Origin: Ketobacter sp.
GTDB lineage: Bacteria > Pseudomonadota > Gammaproteobacteria > Pseudomonadales > Ketobacteraceae
Reading direction: 5' to 3'
DNA length: 64,000 bases
Assembly: GCF_003671495.1 (NCBI RefSeq)
Contig: NZ_RCHN01000020.1
Span: 62,001 to 126,000, forward strand
Below are positions 51,350 to 60,457 of this stretch, in pieces. The translations under genes were made by a program, and so were the position numbers. Under the pieces are notes generated by a model that did no database searches, was not told the origin of the DNA, and saw nothing but the letters and a program-made list of their open reading frames with translations. Each line of letters opens with the position of its first letter. Position 1 is the stretch's first letter.

Positions 51350-53338
51350 TCAGCTCTGCAGTGCTTCCAAATTTGAATACAATGCCAGTGATTCCGGATT
51401 TGCCAAAGCATCGGTATTTTTCACCGCTTCACCGTGAATCACTTTACGTACCGCCAATTCCGCAATCTTACCACTGATTGTGCGGGGTATATCGGCGATT
51501 TGTATAATTTTAGCAGGCACATGCCGGGGTGTGGTATTGGTTCGGATCGTGGATTTGATAATGGCGATTTTCTCGTCATCCAGGTGTTCGCCCTCTTTCA
51601 GTCGAACGAACAAAATAACCCGCACATCATCCTGCCAGTCCTGCCCTACCACCACGCTTTCCAAGACGAAATCCAGCTGCTCCACCTGGCGATAAATTTC
51701 CGCGGTGCCGATGCGCACCCCACCCGGATTGAGCACGGCATCTGAACGGCCATAGATGATCATGCTGCCGCGGTCCGTGATCTCACCATAATCACCGTGA
51801 GCCCAGACGCCATCAAAGCGGTCGAAATAGGCACCGTGGAACTTGGCGCCATCGGCGTCATTCCAGAATCCGGCAGGACAGGATGGAAAGGCATTCAGGC
51901 ACACCAGCTCGCCTTTTTCATTGACGACTGCCCTGCCCTGCTCATCGAAAATTCTCACATTCATGCCCAGGCCGATGCACTGCAGCTCGCCACGAACCAC
52001 CGGCAGTAGCGGATTGCCCAGGGCGAAACAGCTGATGATATCGGTGCCACCAGAGATGGACGACAGGCAAAGATTGGCTTTGAAATCCCGATAGACATAG
52101 TCAAAGCTCTCATGAGAAAGCGGTGAACCGGTGGAGAAGATTCCCTTTAACCGACTCAACTGGTGGGATTCCCGGGGTTTGACACCGGCCTTTTCCAGCG
52201 CCGATAAGTATTTGGCACTGGTGCCAAACAGGCTGATGCCCTCTTCATCTATCATGTCAATCAAGGCAGATGCTTTGGGGTGAAACGGAGAACCATCAAA
52301 CAGCACCAGAGTAGCGCCGCTGGCCAGGCCGCTGATCAGCCAGTTCCACATCATCCAGCCACAGGTGGTGAAATAGAAGAACACGTCTTCGGCTTTCAGG
52401 TCCGCGTGCAGGCTGTGCTCCTTACGGTGCTGCAGCAGTGTACCTCCGGTAGTGTGCACAATGCACTTGGGCACGCCGGTGGTACCGGAGGAATACATGA
52501 TATAAAGCGGGTGATCGAAGGGTACCTGGGTGAATTCCAGTTTCCCAGGCGCGTCATTCTGCTCTATCTCGGGGTAAAGGGTGGTGGCGTTCAGGTTCTG
52601 CACAGACGGATCGGATTGCAGGACAGACGGATCGGATTGCAGAAAGGGCACCAGAATGGTGTTTTGAATGCTGGGGATCTTGTGCTGCACCAGCTCTACC
52701 CTGTCCAGAATCGAGATCGATTTACCGGCATAGAAGTATCCGTCTACGGCAATCAGCATCACCGGTTCAATCTGCTGGAAGCGATCCACAATGCCATTGA
52801 TACCAAAATCCGGAGAGCAGGAACTCCAGATCGCCCCCAGGCTGGTGGCCGCCAGCATACCCACCACTGTTTCGATGCAGTTGGGCATGACGGCCGCAAC
52901 CCGGTCGCCTTTACGGACGCCGTTGCGTTGCATGAAAGCGGCCAGGCGTTGCACTTTATTGTACAACTGCTGATAGGTAACGACGTCCCTGCGACCGTTT
53001 TCACCGCGAAACACCAATGCCGGTTTATGGGCGGAATCTGCAGCCCCGGCAGGGGCTAACAGATTTTCGGCAAAATTGAGCGTGGCCTGCGGATACCATT
53101 TGGCGCCAGGCAGCTTGCCGGGGTCGTCCACAACCCTATCCGGATTTCCGTTCAGCCGGATGCCGCAGAACTCAACCACACGCTCCCAGAACGCTGCACT
53201 GTGTTCGCAGCTCCAGCGATGCAGCGCAGCATAGTCATCCACAGACACCCCGCAACGGGCCTGTACCAACGCCATAAACCGGTGCATATTGGTGTTGTCG
53301 ATCCAGGCTTGATCCGGTTGCCACAGCACGTTTTCCAC
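51350..53338 (-). CDS. aacS: Acetoacetyl-CoA synthetase
   Basis: A 662-aa ANL-superfamily ligase. The sequence follows acetoacetate-CoA ligases: WKPDQ-type start (VLWQPDQAWIDNTNMHRFM), FAENLL, the P-loop MYSSGTTGVPKCIVH (about 280-294), CGWMMWNW, SGGTDIISCF, and a C-terminal ISGKIAELAVRK with the adenylation Lys. It activates acetoacetate to acetoacetyl-CoA, so the end product of leucine or ketone-body breakdown can enter central metabolism. The start is a GTG at 53338, 2 bp after the liuD stop, with GAGG 7 bases upstream. A 21-bp in-frame tandem duplication gives a repeated QSDPSV near residues 233-246. Last liu gene of the operon. Confidence 0.94.
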   Translation of the reverse strand: MENVLWQPDQAWIDNTNMHRFMALVQARCGVSVDDYAALHRWSCEHSAAFWERVVEFCGIRLNGNPDRVVDDPGKLPGAKWYPQATLNFAENLLAPAGAADSAHKPALVFRGENGRRDVVTYQQLYNKVQRLAAFMQRNGVRKGDRVAAVMPNCIETVVGMLAATSLGAIWSSCSPDFGINGIVDRFQQIEPVMLIAVDGYFYAGKSISILDRVELVQHKIPSIQNTILVPFLQSDPSVLQSDPSVQNLNATTLYPEIEQNDAPGKLEFTQVPFDHPLYIMYSSGTTGVPKCIVHTTGGTLLQHRKEHSLHADLKAEDVFFYFTTCGWMMWNWLISGLASGATLVLFDGSPFHPKASALIDMIDEEGISLFGTSAKYLSALEKAGVKPRESHQLSRLKGIFSTGSPLSHESFDYVYRDFKANLCLSSISGGTDIISCFALGNPLLPVVRGELQCIGLGMNVRIFDEQGRAVVNEKGELVCLNAFPSCPAGFWNDADGAKFHGAYFDRFDGVWAHGDYGEITDRGSMIIYGRSDAVLNPGGVRIGTAEIYRQVEQLDFVLESVVVGQDWQDDVRVILFVRLKEGEHLDDEKIAIIKSTIRTNTTPRHVPAKIIQIADIPRTISGKIAELAVRKVIHGEAVKNTDALANPESLALYSNLEALQS
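52602..52643. repeat. 21-bp tandem duplication inside aacS
   Basis: ACAGACGGATCGGATTGCAG is present at 52602-52621 and again at 52623-52642 (period 21 bp). The repeat is in frame and adds seven residues (QSDPSVL) to a likely surface loop of the acetoacetyl-CoA synthetase. Confidence 0.9.
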
Positions 53339-53340
53339 AG

Positions 53341-55329
53341 TTATTCCTCTTCGTCCAATTCCAGTTCGATCAATTCATCGCCTTCATTAACCAGCGAACC
53401 CTGCTCGAAGAACACGGCCTTCACCACTCCGGCACATCTGGCACGAATGGCATGCTCCATCTTCATCGCCTCCACGGTGATGAGCAAATCGCCTTCGGCC
53501 ACCGCTTGCCCGGGCTTGACCGCCACATTGACGATCCGGCCATTCATGGGGGCTTTCAGGTGCCCATCGGAGGTTTCGTCGGCCGCGCGATGTTGAAAGC
53601 GATATTGCTCCACCAGGACGGACTGGCCATCCCTGAACAGGGTGATCTGTTCCGCCTGGGCGAATGCCGCCACCCGACCACTGTAGTCACCGGACACCAC
53701 CATTTGGTGGCCCTGCAGGTTCACCTGCACCACCCAGCGGGTATCGCCGCATTGGGCCGACACCGAGCCGTTGTCTTCATTCAAGGTCACCTGGAGTGTC
53801 GAATCCGCACCCTGAAAGATAAAGACCTGTGAACTGACACTGTTAACCTGCCAACCGGTAAGCGTGTTCCAGGGCTCATGTTGCGAACCCTGGCCACGGC
53901 CCTGCGCAAAGAGGAACAGCGCAGCCAGGATATAATCCTCTGCCGTGGCAGGCACCGAATCAAAGGCCAACGCTGCATGATGGTCATCGATGAAATGGGT
54001 GCTCAGTTCTGCCCGCTGGAATGCAGCATTGCCGATCACACTCTGCAGAAAACCGATATTGGTCTTCGGACCGGCGATGTGGTACTGGGTCAGCGCGCGC
54101 TCCATGCGATGAATGGCACGTTCACGGTTGACATCCCAGGTGATCAGCTTGGCAATCATCGGGTCATAGAAGACACTGATCTCATCCCCCTGCACCACGC
54201 CGGAATCAATGCGGACGTTGGCGGTTTGATCCGGCGTCCCCAGATAGCGAATGGTGCCCGTGGAGGGCAGAAACTCGTGCTCAGGATCTTCAGCATAGAT
54301 CCGAACCTCAATGGCGTGGCCCTCAATACTCAGTTGATCCTGCGCCAGTGGCAGGGGCAAGCCCTCGGCCACCCGCACCTGCCATTCCACCAGATCCTGA
54401 CCGGTGATCATCTCCGTCACCGGATGCTCCACCTGCAGGCGGGTGTTCATCTCCATAAAATAAAATTCGCCGGTGGCGGACAGCAGGAATTCAATGGTGC
54501 CGGCCCCCACATAACCGATGGCCTTGGCTGCCCGCACGGCCGCCTCCCCCATCGCCTGACGAATGGCCGGGTCCATGTTGGGTGCCGGCGCTTCCTCCAC
54601 CACTTTCTGGTGACGACGCTGAATGGAGCAATCGCGCTCAAACAGGTACACCCCGTTGCCGTGAGTATCGGCGAACACCTGAATTTCCACGTGGCGCGGC
54701 TGCATGACATACTTTTCAATCAGGACATGATCGTCGCCGAATGACGCTTTCGCCTCCCGCTTGCAGGCGGCCAGGCTCTCAACGAATTCCGCTTCTGCGT
54801 GCACCAGGCGCATGCCTTTACCACCCCCGCCGAGGGAAGCTTTCAGCAGCACCGGGAAGCCAATGTTGCGGGCCTGTTGTAACAGAAATTCCGGTTCCTG
54901 GTTTTCCCCATGATAGCCTGGCACCAGGGGCACATCCGCTTGTGCCATCAGGAGCTTGGCTTGGGCTTTGGACCCCATGGCCACCATGGCGCTGGCCGGT
55001 GGGCCAATCAACACCACATCATGGGCAGCGCAACGGCGGGCGAAGTTGGCGTTTTCTGACAGAAAACCATAACCGGGGTGGATGGCATCGGCACCGGATT
55101 TTTCCACCACCTCGAATATGCGATCCATATTCAGGTAGCTTTCGGAGGCGGATGACGGCCCAATCCAATAGGCTTCATCGGCCAACAAAACGTGCTGGGC
55201 CTGACGATCAGCATCGGAATAAACGGCAACGGTCTCGATATCCAGACGCTTCAGGGTGCGGATCACACGACAGGCGATTTCCCCACGGTTGGCTATTAAT
55301 ACTTTCTTAAAGAGTGATTTCCTGCTCAT
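53341..55329 (-). CDS. liuD: Methylcrotonyl-CoA carboxylase alpha subunit (biotin carboxylase + BCCP)
   Basis: A 662-aa biotin-dependent carboxylase subunit. Residues 1 to about 450 are a biotin carboxylase (KVLIANRGEIACRVIRT, SLGGGGKGMRLV, EKYVMQPRHVEIQVF, MEMNTRLQVEHPVTE). The C-terminus is a BCCP with the biotinylation site EAMKMEH (Lys about 623). Its neighbours show it is the 3-methylcrotonyl-CoA enzyme of leucine breakdown and not acetyl- or propionyl-CoA carboxylase. Its ATG overlaps the liuC stop by 4 bp and aacS starts 2 bp after its own stop. Confidence 0.95.
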   Translation of the reverse strand: MSRKSLFKKVLIANRGEIACRVIRTLKRLDIETVAVYSDADRQAQHVLLADEAYWIGPSSASESYLNMDRIFEVVEKSGADAIHPGYGFLSENANFARRCAAHDVVLIGPPASAMVAMGSKAQAKLLMAQADVPLVPGYHGENQEPEFLLQQARNIGFPVLLKASLGGGGKGMRLVHAEAEFVESLAACKREAKASFGDDHVLIEKYVMQPRHVEIQVFADTHGNGVYLFERDCSIQRRHQKVVEEAPAPNMDPAIRQAMGEAAVRAAKAIGYVGAGTIEFLLSATGEFYFMEMNTRLQVEHPVTEMITGQDLVEWQVRVAEGLPLPLAQDQLSIEGHAIEVRIYAEDPEHEFLPSTGTIRYLGTPDQTANVRIDSGVVQGDEISVFYDPMIAKLITWDVNRERAIHRMERALTQYHIAGPKTNIGFLQSVIGNAAFQRAELSTHFIDDHHAALAFDSVPATAEDYILAALFLFAQGRGQGSQHEPWNTLTGWQVNSVSSQVFIFQGADSTLQVTLNEDNGSVSAQCGDTRWVVQVNLQGHQMVVSGDYSGRVAAFAQAEQITLFRDGQSVLVEQYRFQHRAADETSDGHLKAPMNGRIVNVAVKPGQAVAEGDLLITVEAMKMEHAIRARCAGVVKAVFFEQGSLVNEGDELIELELDEEE

Positions 55330-56135
55330 GCTGTCGCCCCTTCACTGTCTGTACTTCTCCATGCGGGTTCGCGCTTTTCCAGAAAAGCGGCCAAGCCCTC
55401 TTGCCCCTCAGGGGACACCCGGAGGTCGGCGATAACTTCCGCCGTCACTGTTTTGGTTTGCTCACCTAGCGGCGCTTTGCCGATGTCCTGAATCAGTTGC
55501 TTGCAGCGCGCCATGGCCTGGCCACCATTTTTTGCAATCAATTGCGCCAGGCTCATGACCGCTTCCTCCAGCGCCTCCGCTGCAACCACCTCATTCACCA
55601 CATTCATGGCCTGCGCCTGGTCAGCGTTGAACACTTCGGCCGTCAACATATAGCGCCTCGCGTTTTTGATGCCCATGGCCTCAATCACATAGGGACTGAT
55701 GACAGCCGGTGCCAGGCCAATCCGAACTTCGCTCAGGCAGAACGTGGCTCCACGGGCGGCGATGGCAATATCACAGGCGGTGATCAGTCCCAGCGCGCCC
55801 CCGTAGGAAGCGCCACACACTTTTCCGATCACCACTTTCGGCAGGCTGTACACCACGTGCATCAGCTCCGCCAGCTGCAGGGCATCGGTGCGGTTTTCGT
55901 CCCGGGTCAGGGTTGCCATGCTTTTCATCCAGTTAAGGTCCGCTCCGGCAGAAAAATTCTTGCCTGCCGCCTGCAACACCACCACACGACAATCGCCGTC
56001 ACTGCCGACTTGTTTAAATGCCTGGGTCAATTCCAGAATCATCTGATCATTGAACGCGTTGTGCAGTTGTGGCCGATTCATGGTGATGCGGGCAATCGGA
56101 CCCAGTTTTTCCAGTTGTACAAATTCCATTGTCAT
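55326..56135 (-). CDS. liuC: Methylglutaconyl-CoA hydratase
   Basis: A 269-aa crotonase-superfamily enzyme. It shows the oxyanion-hole stretch FSAGADLNWMKSM and CGASYGGALGLITACDIAIA, with the catalytic region FCLSEVRIGLAPAVISPYV. It hydrates 3-methylglutaconyl-CoA to HMG-CoA. The ATG at 56135 is just after the liuB stop; the ATG at 56129 (MEFVQLEK) has better spacing from AAGG and may be the true start. A frame open to 56183 would overlap liuB and is not favoured. Its stop overlaps the liuD start (ATGA). Confidence 0.93.
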   Translation of the reverse strand: MTMEFVQLEKLGPIARITMNRPQLHNAFNDQMILELTQAFKQVGSDGDCRVVVLQAAGKNFSAGADLNWMKSMATLTRDENRTDALQLAELMHVVYSLPKVVIGKVCGASYGGALGLITACDIAIAARGATFCLSEVRIGLAPAVISPYVIEAMGIKNARRYMLTAEVFNADQAQAMNVVNEVVAAEALEEAVMSLAQLIAKNGGQAMARCKQLIQDIGKAPLGEQTKTVTAEVIADLRVSPEGQEGLAAFLEKREPAWRSTDSEGATA

Positions 56136-56139
56136 CACC

Positions 56140-57747
56140 TTACATGCGGAACACGCCGAAACGGGTTTCAGGGATCGGTGCATTCAACGCTGCACTGATG
56201 GACAGGCCCAGGACATCCCGGGTTTGCGCCGGATCAATGACGCCATCGTCCCACAGGCGGGCACTGGCATAGTAGGGGTGCCCCTGCGCTTCGTAGGTGT
56301 CGATGATCGGCTGTTTGAAAGCCTGCTCATCCGCCTCCGGCCAGGTTTCCCCTGCCCGTTCCATGTTGTCCTTTTTGATCTGCGCCAGCACGCCGGCTGC
56401 CTGCTCCCCCCCCATCACCGAAATGCGGGCATTGGGCCACATGAACATAAAGCGCGGATCATAGGCGCGGCCGCACATACCGTAATTCCCGGCACCGAAA
56501 CTGCCGCCGGTGATCACCGTCACCTTCGGTACCTGGGCACAGGCCACTGCGGTCACCATCTTGGCCCCGTTACGGGCAATGCCTTCCGATTCGTACTTGC
56601 GACCCACCATAAACCCGGTGATGTTCTGCAGGAACACCAGGGGAATCTTGCGTTGGGCACACAGCTCCACGAAGTGGGCGCCTTTGAGGGAGGATTCGCT
56701 GAACAGGACCCCGTTATTGGCAACAATCCCCACCGGAATACCCCAGATGCGGGCATAACCACACACCAGCGTGGTGCCGTACAACGCCTTGAATTCATCG
56801 AATTCGGAGCCATCCACCACCCGGGCAATCACTTCCCGCACATCGTAGGGTGTCTTCAGGTCCGGTGGCACCACACCATAGATTTCGGAGGGATCATAAC
56901 GGGGTGGCACCGGCTCAACCACGTCCGTTTGAATGAGTTTTTTCCGGTTCAGGCGTTTTACCGCAGAGCGGGCCAGTTGCAGCGCGTGTTCATCGTTCTC
57001 CGCATAATGATCGGCCACCCCGGAGGTACGGCAATGGACGTCCGCCCCACCCAGCTCTTCTGCAGTCACCACCTCACCGGTGGCCGCCTTCACCAACGGT
57101 GGCCCCGCCAGGAAAATGGTGCCCTGCTCTTTGACGATGATGCTTTCATCCGCCATGGCAGGAATGTACGCCCCACCGGCCGTACAAGAGCCCATCACCA
57201 CTGCAATCTGCGGAATGCCTTTGGCGGACATATTGGCCTGATTGAAGAAAATGCGGCCGAAGTGTTCGCGGTCCGGGAACACGTCATCCTGTCGCGGCAG
57301 GTTGGCACCGCCGGAATCCACCAGGTACACACAGGGCAGATGGTTTTCCTCGGCAATGGTCTGGGCCCGCAAATGTTTTTTCACCGTGAGAGGGTAGTAA
57401 CTGCCCCCCTTCACCGTGGCGTCGTTGGCCACCACCATACATTCCAGGCCTTGAATCCGGCCAATACCGGCAATCACACCGGCCGCCGGCACATCCTCAC
57501 CATACACATCATGAGCCGCCAGCTGTCCCACTTCCAGGAAGGGCGAACCCGGGTCCAGCAAGCGCTGCACCCGCTCCCGAGGCAGTAATTTTCTCCGCGC
57601 CAGGTGTTTTTGCTGCGCCTTCTCGCCCCCACCCTTCTTGATGGTTTCACTCAATCCCCTGAGGTCTGCGACCAGGGTTTCCATGGCCTTGCGATTGGCC
57701 AGGAACTCAGGGGAATGAGGATTGACTTTGCTTTCCAATATGCTCAT
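56140..57747 (-). CDS. liuB: Methylcrotonyl-CoA carboxylase beta subunit (carboxyltransferase)
   Basis: A 535-aa acyl-CoA carboxyltransferase. Typical blocks: [128 protein letters not shown] and [18 protein letters not shown]. These match the MCC beta family closely. It transfers CO2 from carboxybiotin on LiuD to 3-methylcrotonyl-CoA. It starts 23 bp after liuA. Confidence 0.96.
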   Translation of the reverse strand: MSILESKVNPHSPEFLANRKAMETLVADLRGLSETIKKGGGEKAQQKHLARRKLLPRERVQRLLDPGSPFLEVGQLAAHDVYGEDVPAAGVIAGIGRIQGLECMVVANDATVKGGSYYPLTVKKHLRAQTIAEENHLPCVYLVDSGGANLPRQDDVFPDREHFGRIFFNQANMSAKGIPQIAVVMGSCTAGGAYIPAMADESIIVKEQGTIFLAGPPLVKAATGEVVTAEELGGADVHCRTSGVADHYAENDEHALQLARSAVKRLNRKKLIQTDVVEPVPPRYDPSEIYGVVPPDLKTPYDVREVIARVVDGSEFDEFKALYGTTLVCGYARIWGIPVGIVANNGVLFSESSLKGAHFVELCAQRKIPLVFLQNITGFMVGRKYESEGIARNGAKMVTAVACAQVPKVTVITGGSFGAGNYGMCGRAYDPRFMFMWPNARISVMGGEQAAGVLAQIKKDNMERAGETWPEADEQAFKQPIIDTYEAQGHPYYASARLWDDGVIDPAQTRDVLGLSISAALNAPIPETRFGVFRM

Positions 57748-57770
57748 GTGCTCATTCCTGAATTGTTGTT

Positions 57771-58940
57771 TTATGCGGTTTCGTTGAAAAGTTCCCGGCC
57801 GATCAACATGCGGCGAATCTCCGATGTGCCGGCGCCAATCTCATAGAGTTTGGCGTCACGCAGTAAGCGGCCGGTTGGGTATTCATTAATGTAGCCATTG
57901 CCACCCAGGGTCTGGATGGCGTCAAGGGCGCAACGGGTGGCGTTCTCGGCGGTGTAGAGAATGACGGCTGCGGCATCTTTGCGGGTGGTTTCACCACGGT
58001 CACAGGCCTGGGCCACTGCATACAGATACGCGCGACTGGCGTTGGTGATGGTGTACATGTCGGCCACTTTGCCCTGCATCAGCTGGAATTCACCAATGGC
58101 TTTGCCGAACTGCTTGCGCTCGTGGATATAGGGCACCACCACATCCAGGCAGGCCAGCATGATGCCGGTGGGCCCGCCGGACAGCACCACCCGCTCGTAG
58201 TCGAGACCGCTCATCAACACTTTCACACCCTGATTCAGCTGACCCAGGATGTTTTCCTCCGGCACTTCACAGTCCTCAAACACCAGTTCACAGGTGTTGG
58301 AACCGCGCATGCCCAGTTTGTCCAGCTTCTGCGCCTGACTGAAGCCTTTGAAGCCCCGCTCCACAATGAACGCGGTGATGCCGTGCGGACCTTTATCCAG
58401 TTCGGTTTTGGCGTAGATCACATAGGTGTCCGCATCCGGGCCATTGGTGATCCACATCTTGTTGCCATTCAAAACATAGCGATCACCCTTTTTATCCGCC
58501 CGCAGTTTCATACTCACCACATCGGAGCCGGCATTGGGTTCACTCATGGCCAGCGCACCCACGTGCTCCCCACTCACCAGTTTGGGCAGATAGCGGGCCT
58601 TTTGCGACTCGGTGCCATTGCGGTGAATCTGGTTCACACACAGATTGGAATGGGCGCCGTAACTGAGCCCGACGGAGGCCGACGCCCGACTGATTTCTTC
58701 CATGGCGATGACGTGGGCCAGATAGCCCAGGGCGCTGCCACCGTATTCTTCCGCGACGGTCATACCCAGCAATCCGAGATCACCGAATTGCTTCCACATT
58801 TCCGCCGGAAACTGGTTACTGGCATCGATCTGCGCGGCTCTGGGGGCCAGTTCGGCCTGGGCAAAACGGTGCACGGTATCACGCAGGGCATCCAGGGTGT
58901 CGCCGAAACCGAAATTGAGTGAGGGATATAACGTACTCAT
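57771..58940 (-). CDS. liuA: Isovaleryl-CoA dehydrogenase
   Basis: A 389-aa acyl-CoA dehydrogenase. It opens [28 protein letters not shown], has [18 protein letters not shown] and [19 protein letters not shown], and [17 protein letters not shown] with the catalytic Glu249 at the position special to isovaleryl-CoA dehydrogenases. The C-terminus has [34 protein letters not shown], in pieces. It oxidises isovaleryl-CoA to 3-methylcrotonyl-CoA and passes electrons to EtfAB. It lies 47 bp after liuR. Confidence 0.96.
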   Translation of the reverse strand: MSTLYPSLNFGFGDTLDALRDTVHRFAQAELAPRAAQIDASNQFPAEMWKQFGDLGLLGMTVAEEYGGSALGYLAHVIAMEEISRASASVGLSYGAHSNLCVNQIHRNGTESQKARYLPKLVSGEHVGALAMSEPNAGSDVVSMKLRADKKGDRYVLNGNKMWITNGPDADTYVIYAKTELDKGPHGITAFIVERGFKGFSQAQKLDKLGMRGSNTCELVFEDCEVPEENILGQLNQGVKVLMSGLDYERVVLSGGPTGIMLACLDVVVPYIHERKQFGKAIGEFQLMQGKVADMYTITNASRAYLYAVAQACDRGETTRKDAAAVILYTAENATRCALDAIQTLGGNGYINEYPTGRLLRDAKLYEIGAGTSEIRRMLIGRELFNETA

Positions 58941-58987
58941 GGGAAGATCCTTGTGTTCAAGTCAGAAATAAAGGGAAAGGTCTTGCA

Positions 58988-59389
58988 TTATTGGCCTGCT
59001 TCCATCGCATCCAGACAGCGTTGGCGGGCTTCTTTTAATTCAATCTTCATGATTTCAATATCATGGAGCTGTTGATCCAGTAACGCTTCCTTGTCATCCA
59101 GAATGGCCAGGAATTGCTCCAACTGTTTCATGTTGCCGGAATCCGGATCGTACATATCAAACAGGATACGGCTTTCTGCCAGGGTAAACCCCAGGCGCTT
59201 GCCGCGCAGAATCAGTTTGAGCAGGGTGCGATCCTTTGGACTGTAGATGCGTTTCTGCCCTTCTCGCTGGGGCGACAGCAGCCCCTGATCCTCATAAAAA
59301 CGGATGGCGCGGGTGGTGATATCAAACTCACGGGACAGCTCACTGATGCTGTAACTGGTTTTGCGTTTTTCCTTAACGGGTTTTGTCAT
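58988..59389 (-). CDS. liuR: MerR-family regulator of the liu operon
   Basis: A 133-aa MerR-type protein. The winged HTH is YSISELSREFDITTRAIRFYEDQGLLSP with QREGQKRIYSPKDR, followed by a coiled-coil region (MKQLEQFLAILDDKEALLDQQLHDIEIMK). The position before liuABCD matches LiuR in other gammaproteobacteria. I placed the start at 59389 (MTKPVKEKRK); the extension to 59509 crosses the operator-like palindrome. It probably controls its own operon through the site at 59426-59447 and senses a pathway intermediate, by analogy with the family. Confidence 0.9.
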   Translation of the reverse strand: MTKPVKEKRKTSYSISELSREFDITTRAIRFYEDQGLLSPQREGQKRIYSPKDRTLLKLILRGKRLGFTLAESRILFDMYDPDSGNMKQLEQFLAILDDKEALLDQQLHDIEIMKIELKEARQRCLDAMEAGQ

Positions 59390-59425
59390 GGCTCTGATCC
59401 ATACAACAGGATCTGGAAATCTTAA

Positions 59426-59447
59426 TTGACGTTTACGTAAAGGTAAA
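59426..59447 (-). promoter_or_regulatory. LiuR-type operator / liu promoter region
   Basis: The perfect 10-bp palindrome TTTACGTAAA (59432-59441) lies inside TTGACGTTTACGTAAAGG, 37-58 bp upstream of the liuR start and 116 bp before the divergent SDR gene. MerR-type LiuR sites are AT-rich dyads with ACGT-type cores, so this is the best operator candidate. On the minus strand TTTACG is a possible -35. Confidence 0.6.
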
Positions 59448-59562
59448 TAGAAACACCCGCAGAAAGATGACGCGGATGCCCCGCCCAAGCTTCGGGCACA
59501 CGCCCGCACAAGAACTCTGTTAAGATCAAATTCCCCAATTTCACAATCAGTTAGAGGCGAAA

Positions 59563-60399
59563 ATGACTCGAACAGTCCTCATCACCGGTTGCTCATCCGG
59601 CATTGGTAAAACCCTGGCCGAAACACTGCATAATCAGGGCTACAAGGTCATTGCCACCGCCCGCAGCGAAGACAAAATCAAGCCCCTGGCCCAGCGCGGC
59701 ATCATGACACTGGCATTAGATGTTACCGATCCCGACAGCATCAGCCGCGCCATTCAATCCATTGAACAGCAAAGCCTGATTGTGGACATCCTGATCAATA
59801 ACGCCGGTTACGGTGCCATGGGCCCACTGGCGGAAATGCCCAGCCACGAACTGGAAAAGCAATTCGCCACCAACGTCTATGGACCCGTCAACATGGTGCG
59901 GGCCTGCCTGCCCATGCTGCGCAAAAGTAAGCAGGCTCTGATCGTCAATGTGGGTTCGGTATCCGGCATTCTGGTGACGCCGTTTTCCGGGGCCTACTGC
60001 GCAACCAAGGCCGCCCTGCATGCTCTGTCCGATGCGTTCAGAATGGAACTGGCACCCTTTGGCATCAACGTGATGACGGTGATGCCTGGCGCCATTGAAT
60101 CGGAATTCGGCAACGCCGCGGAGGCCTCTTTAAGTCGCACCCTGCCAGAAGACAGCATTTACCAGTGGGCCAAAGCGGGGATCGAGAAACGCGCTCAGGC
60201 CTCCCAGGCTAACCCCACCCCCACCAGCGAATTTGTGCGCACACTGATTCATAAGATCGAAGCACACTCCCCGCGGCCCACCGTGGCCATCGGCAACGGC
60301 AGCACAGCGTTCCCGCTGATGGCCCGGCTTATTCCCACCCGCTTGCGCGACGGCCTGTTGAAGCGCACCTTCGGCCTGAACCAGCGAATCCGCAACTAG
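59563..60399 (+). CDS. Short-chain dehydrogenase/reductase
   Basis: A 278-aa classical SDR. The cofactor motif is TGCSSGIG (8-15), followed by ATAR, whose Arg suggests NADPH. NNAGYG and NVGSVSG come next, and the catalytic YCATK is at Tyr145/Lys149. The sequence style resembles retinol-dehydrogenase-like and yeast Ayr1-like (1-acyl-DHAP reductase) SDRs, but family assignment at that level is not possible by eye. GAGGCG precedes the ATG. It is divergent from liuR and lies 58 bp before the alkyl-DHAP-synthase-like gene, with which it may be co-transcribed. If so, a role as acyl/alkyl-DHAP reductase would fit. Confidence 0.88.
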   Translation: MTRTVLITGCSSGIGKTLAETLHNQGYKVIATARSEDKIKPLAQRGIMTLALDVTDPDSISRAIQSIEQQSLIVDILINNAGYGAMGPLAEMPSHELEKQFATNVYGPVNMVRACLPMLRKSKQALIVNVGSVSGILVTPFSGAYCATKAALHALSDAFRMELAPFGINVMTVMPGAIESEFGNAAEASLSRTLPEDSIYQWAKAGIEKRAQASQANPTPTSEFVRTLIHKIEAHSPRPTVAIGNGSTAFPLMARLIPTRLRDGLLKRTFGLNQRIRN

Positions 60400-60457
60400 C
60401 GGGAAACTCGCACAATGTTTTCCTATACTGGGTGTACTAACCCGATAAGGACCGCCC

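Noticed and set aside
56050-57588. A 512-codon plus-strand frame over liuB
   Set aside because: Lies fully antisense to the clear carboxyltransferase; His/Gly-rich low-information translation typical of a shadow frame.
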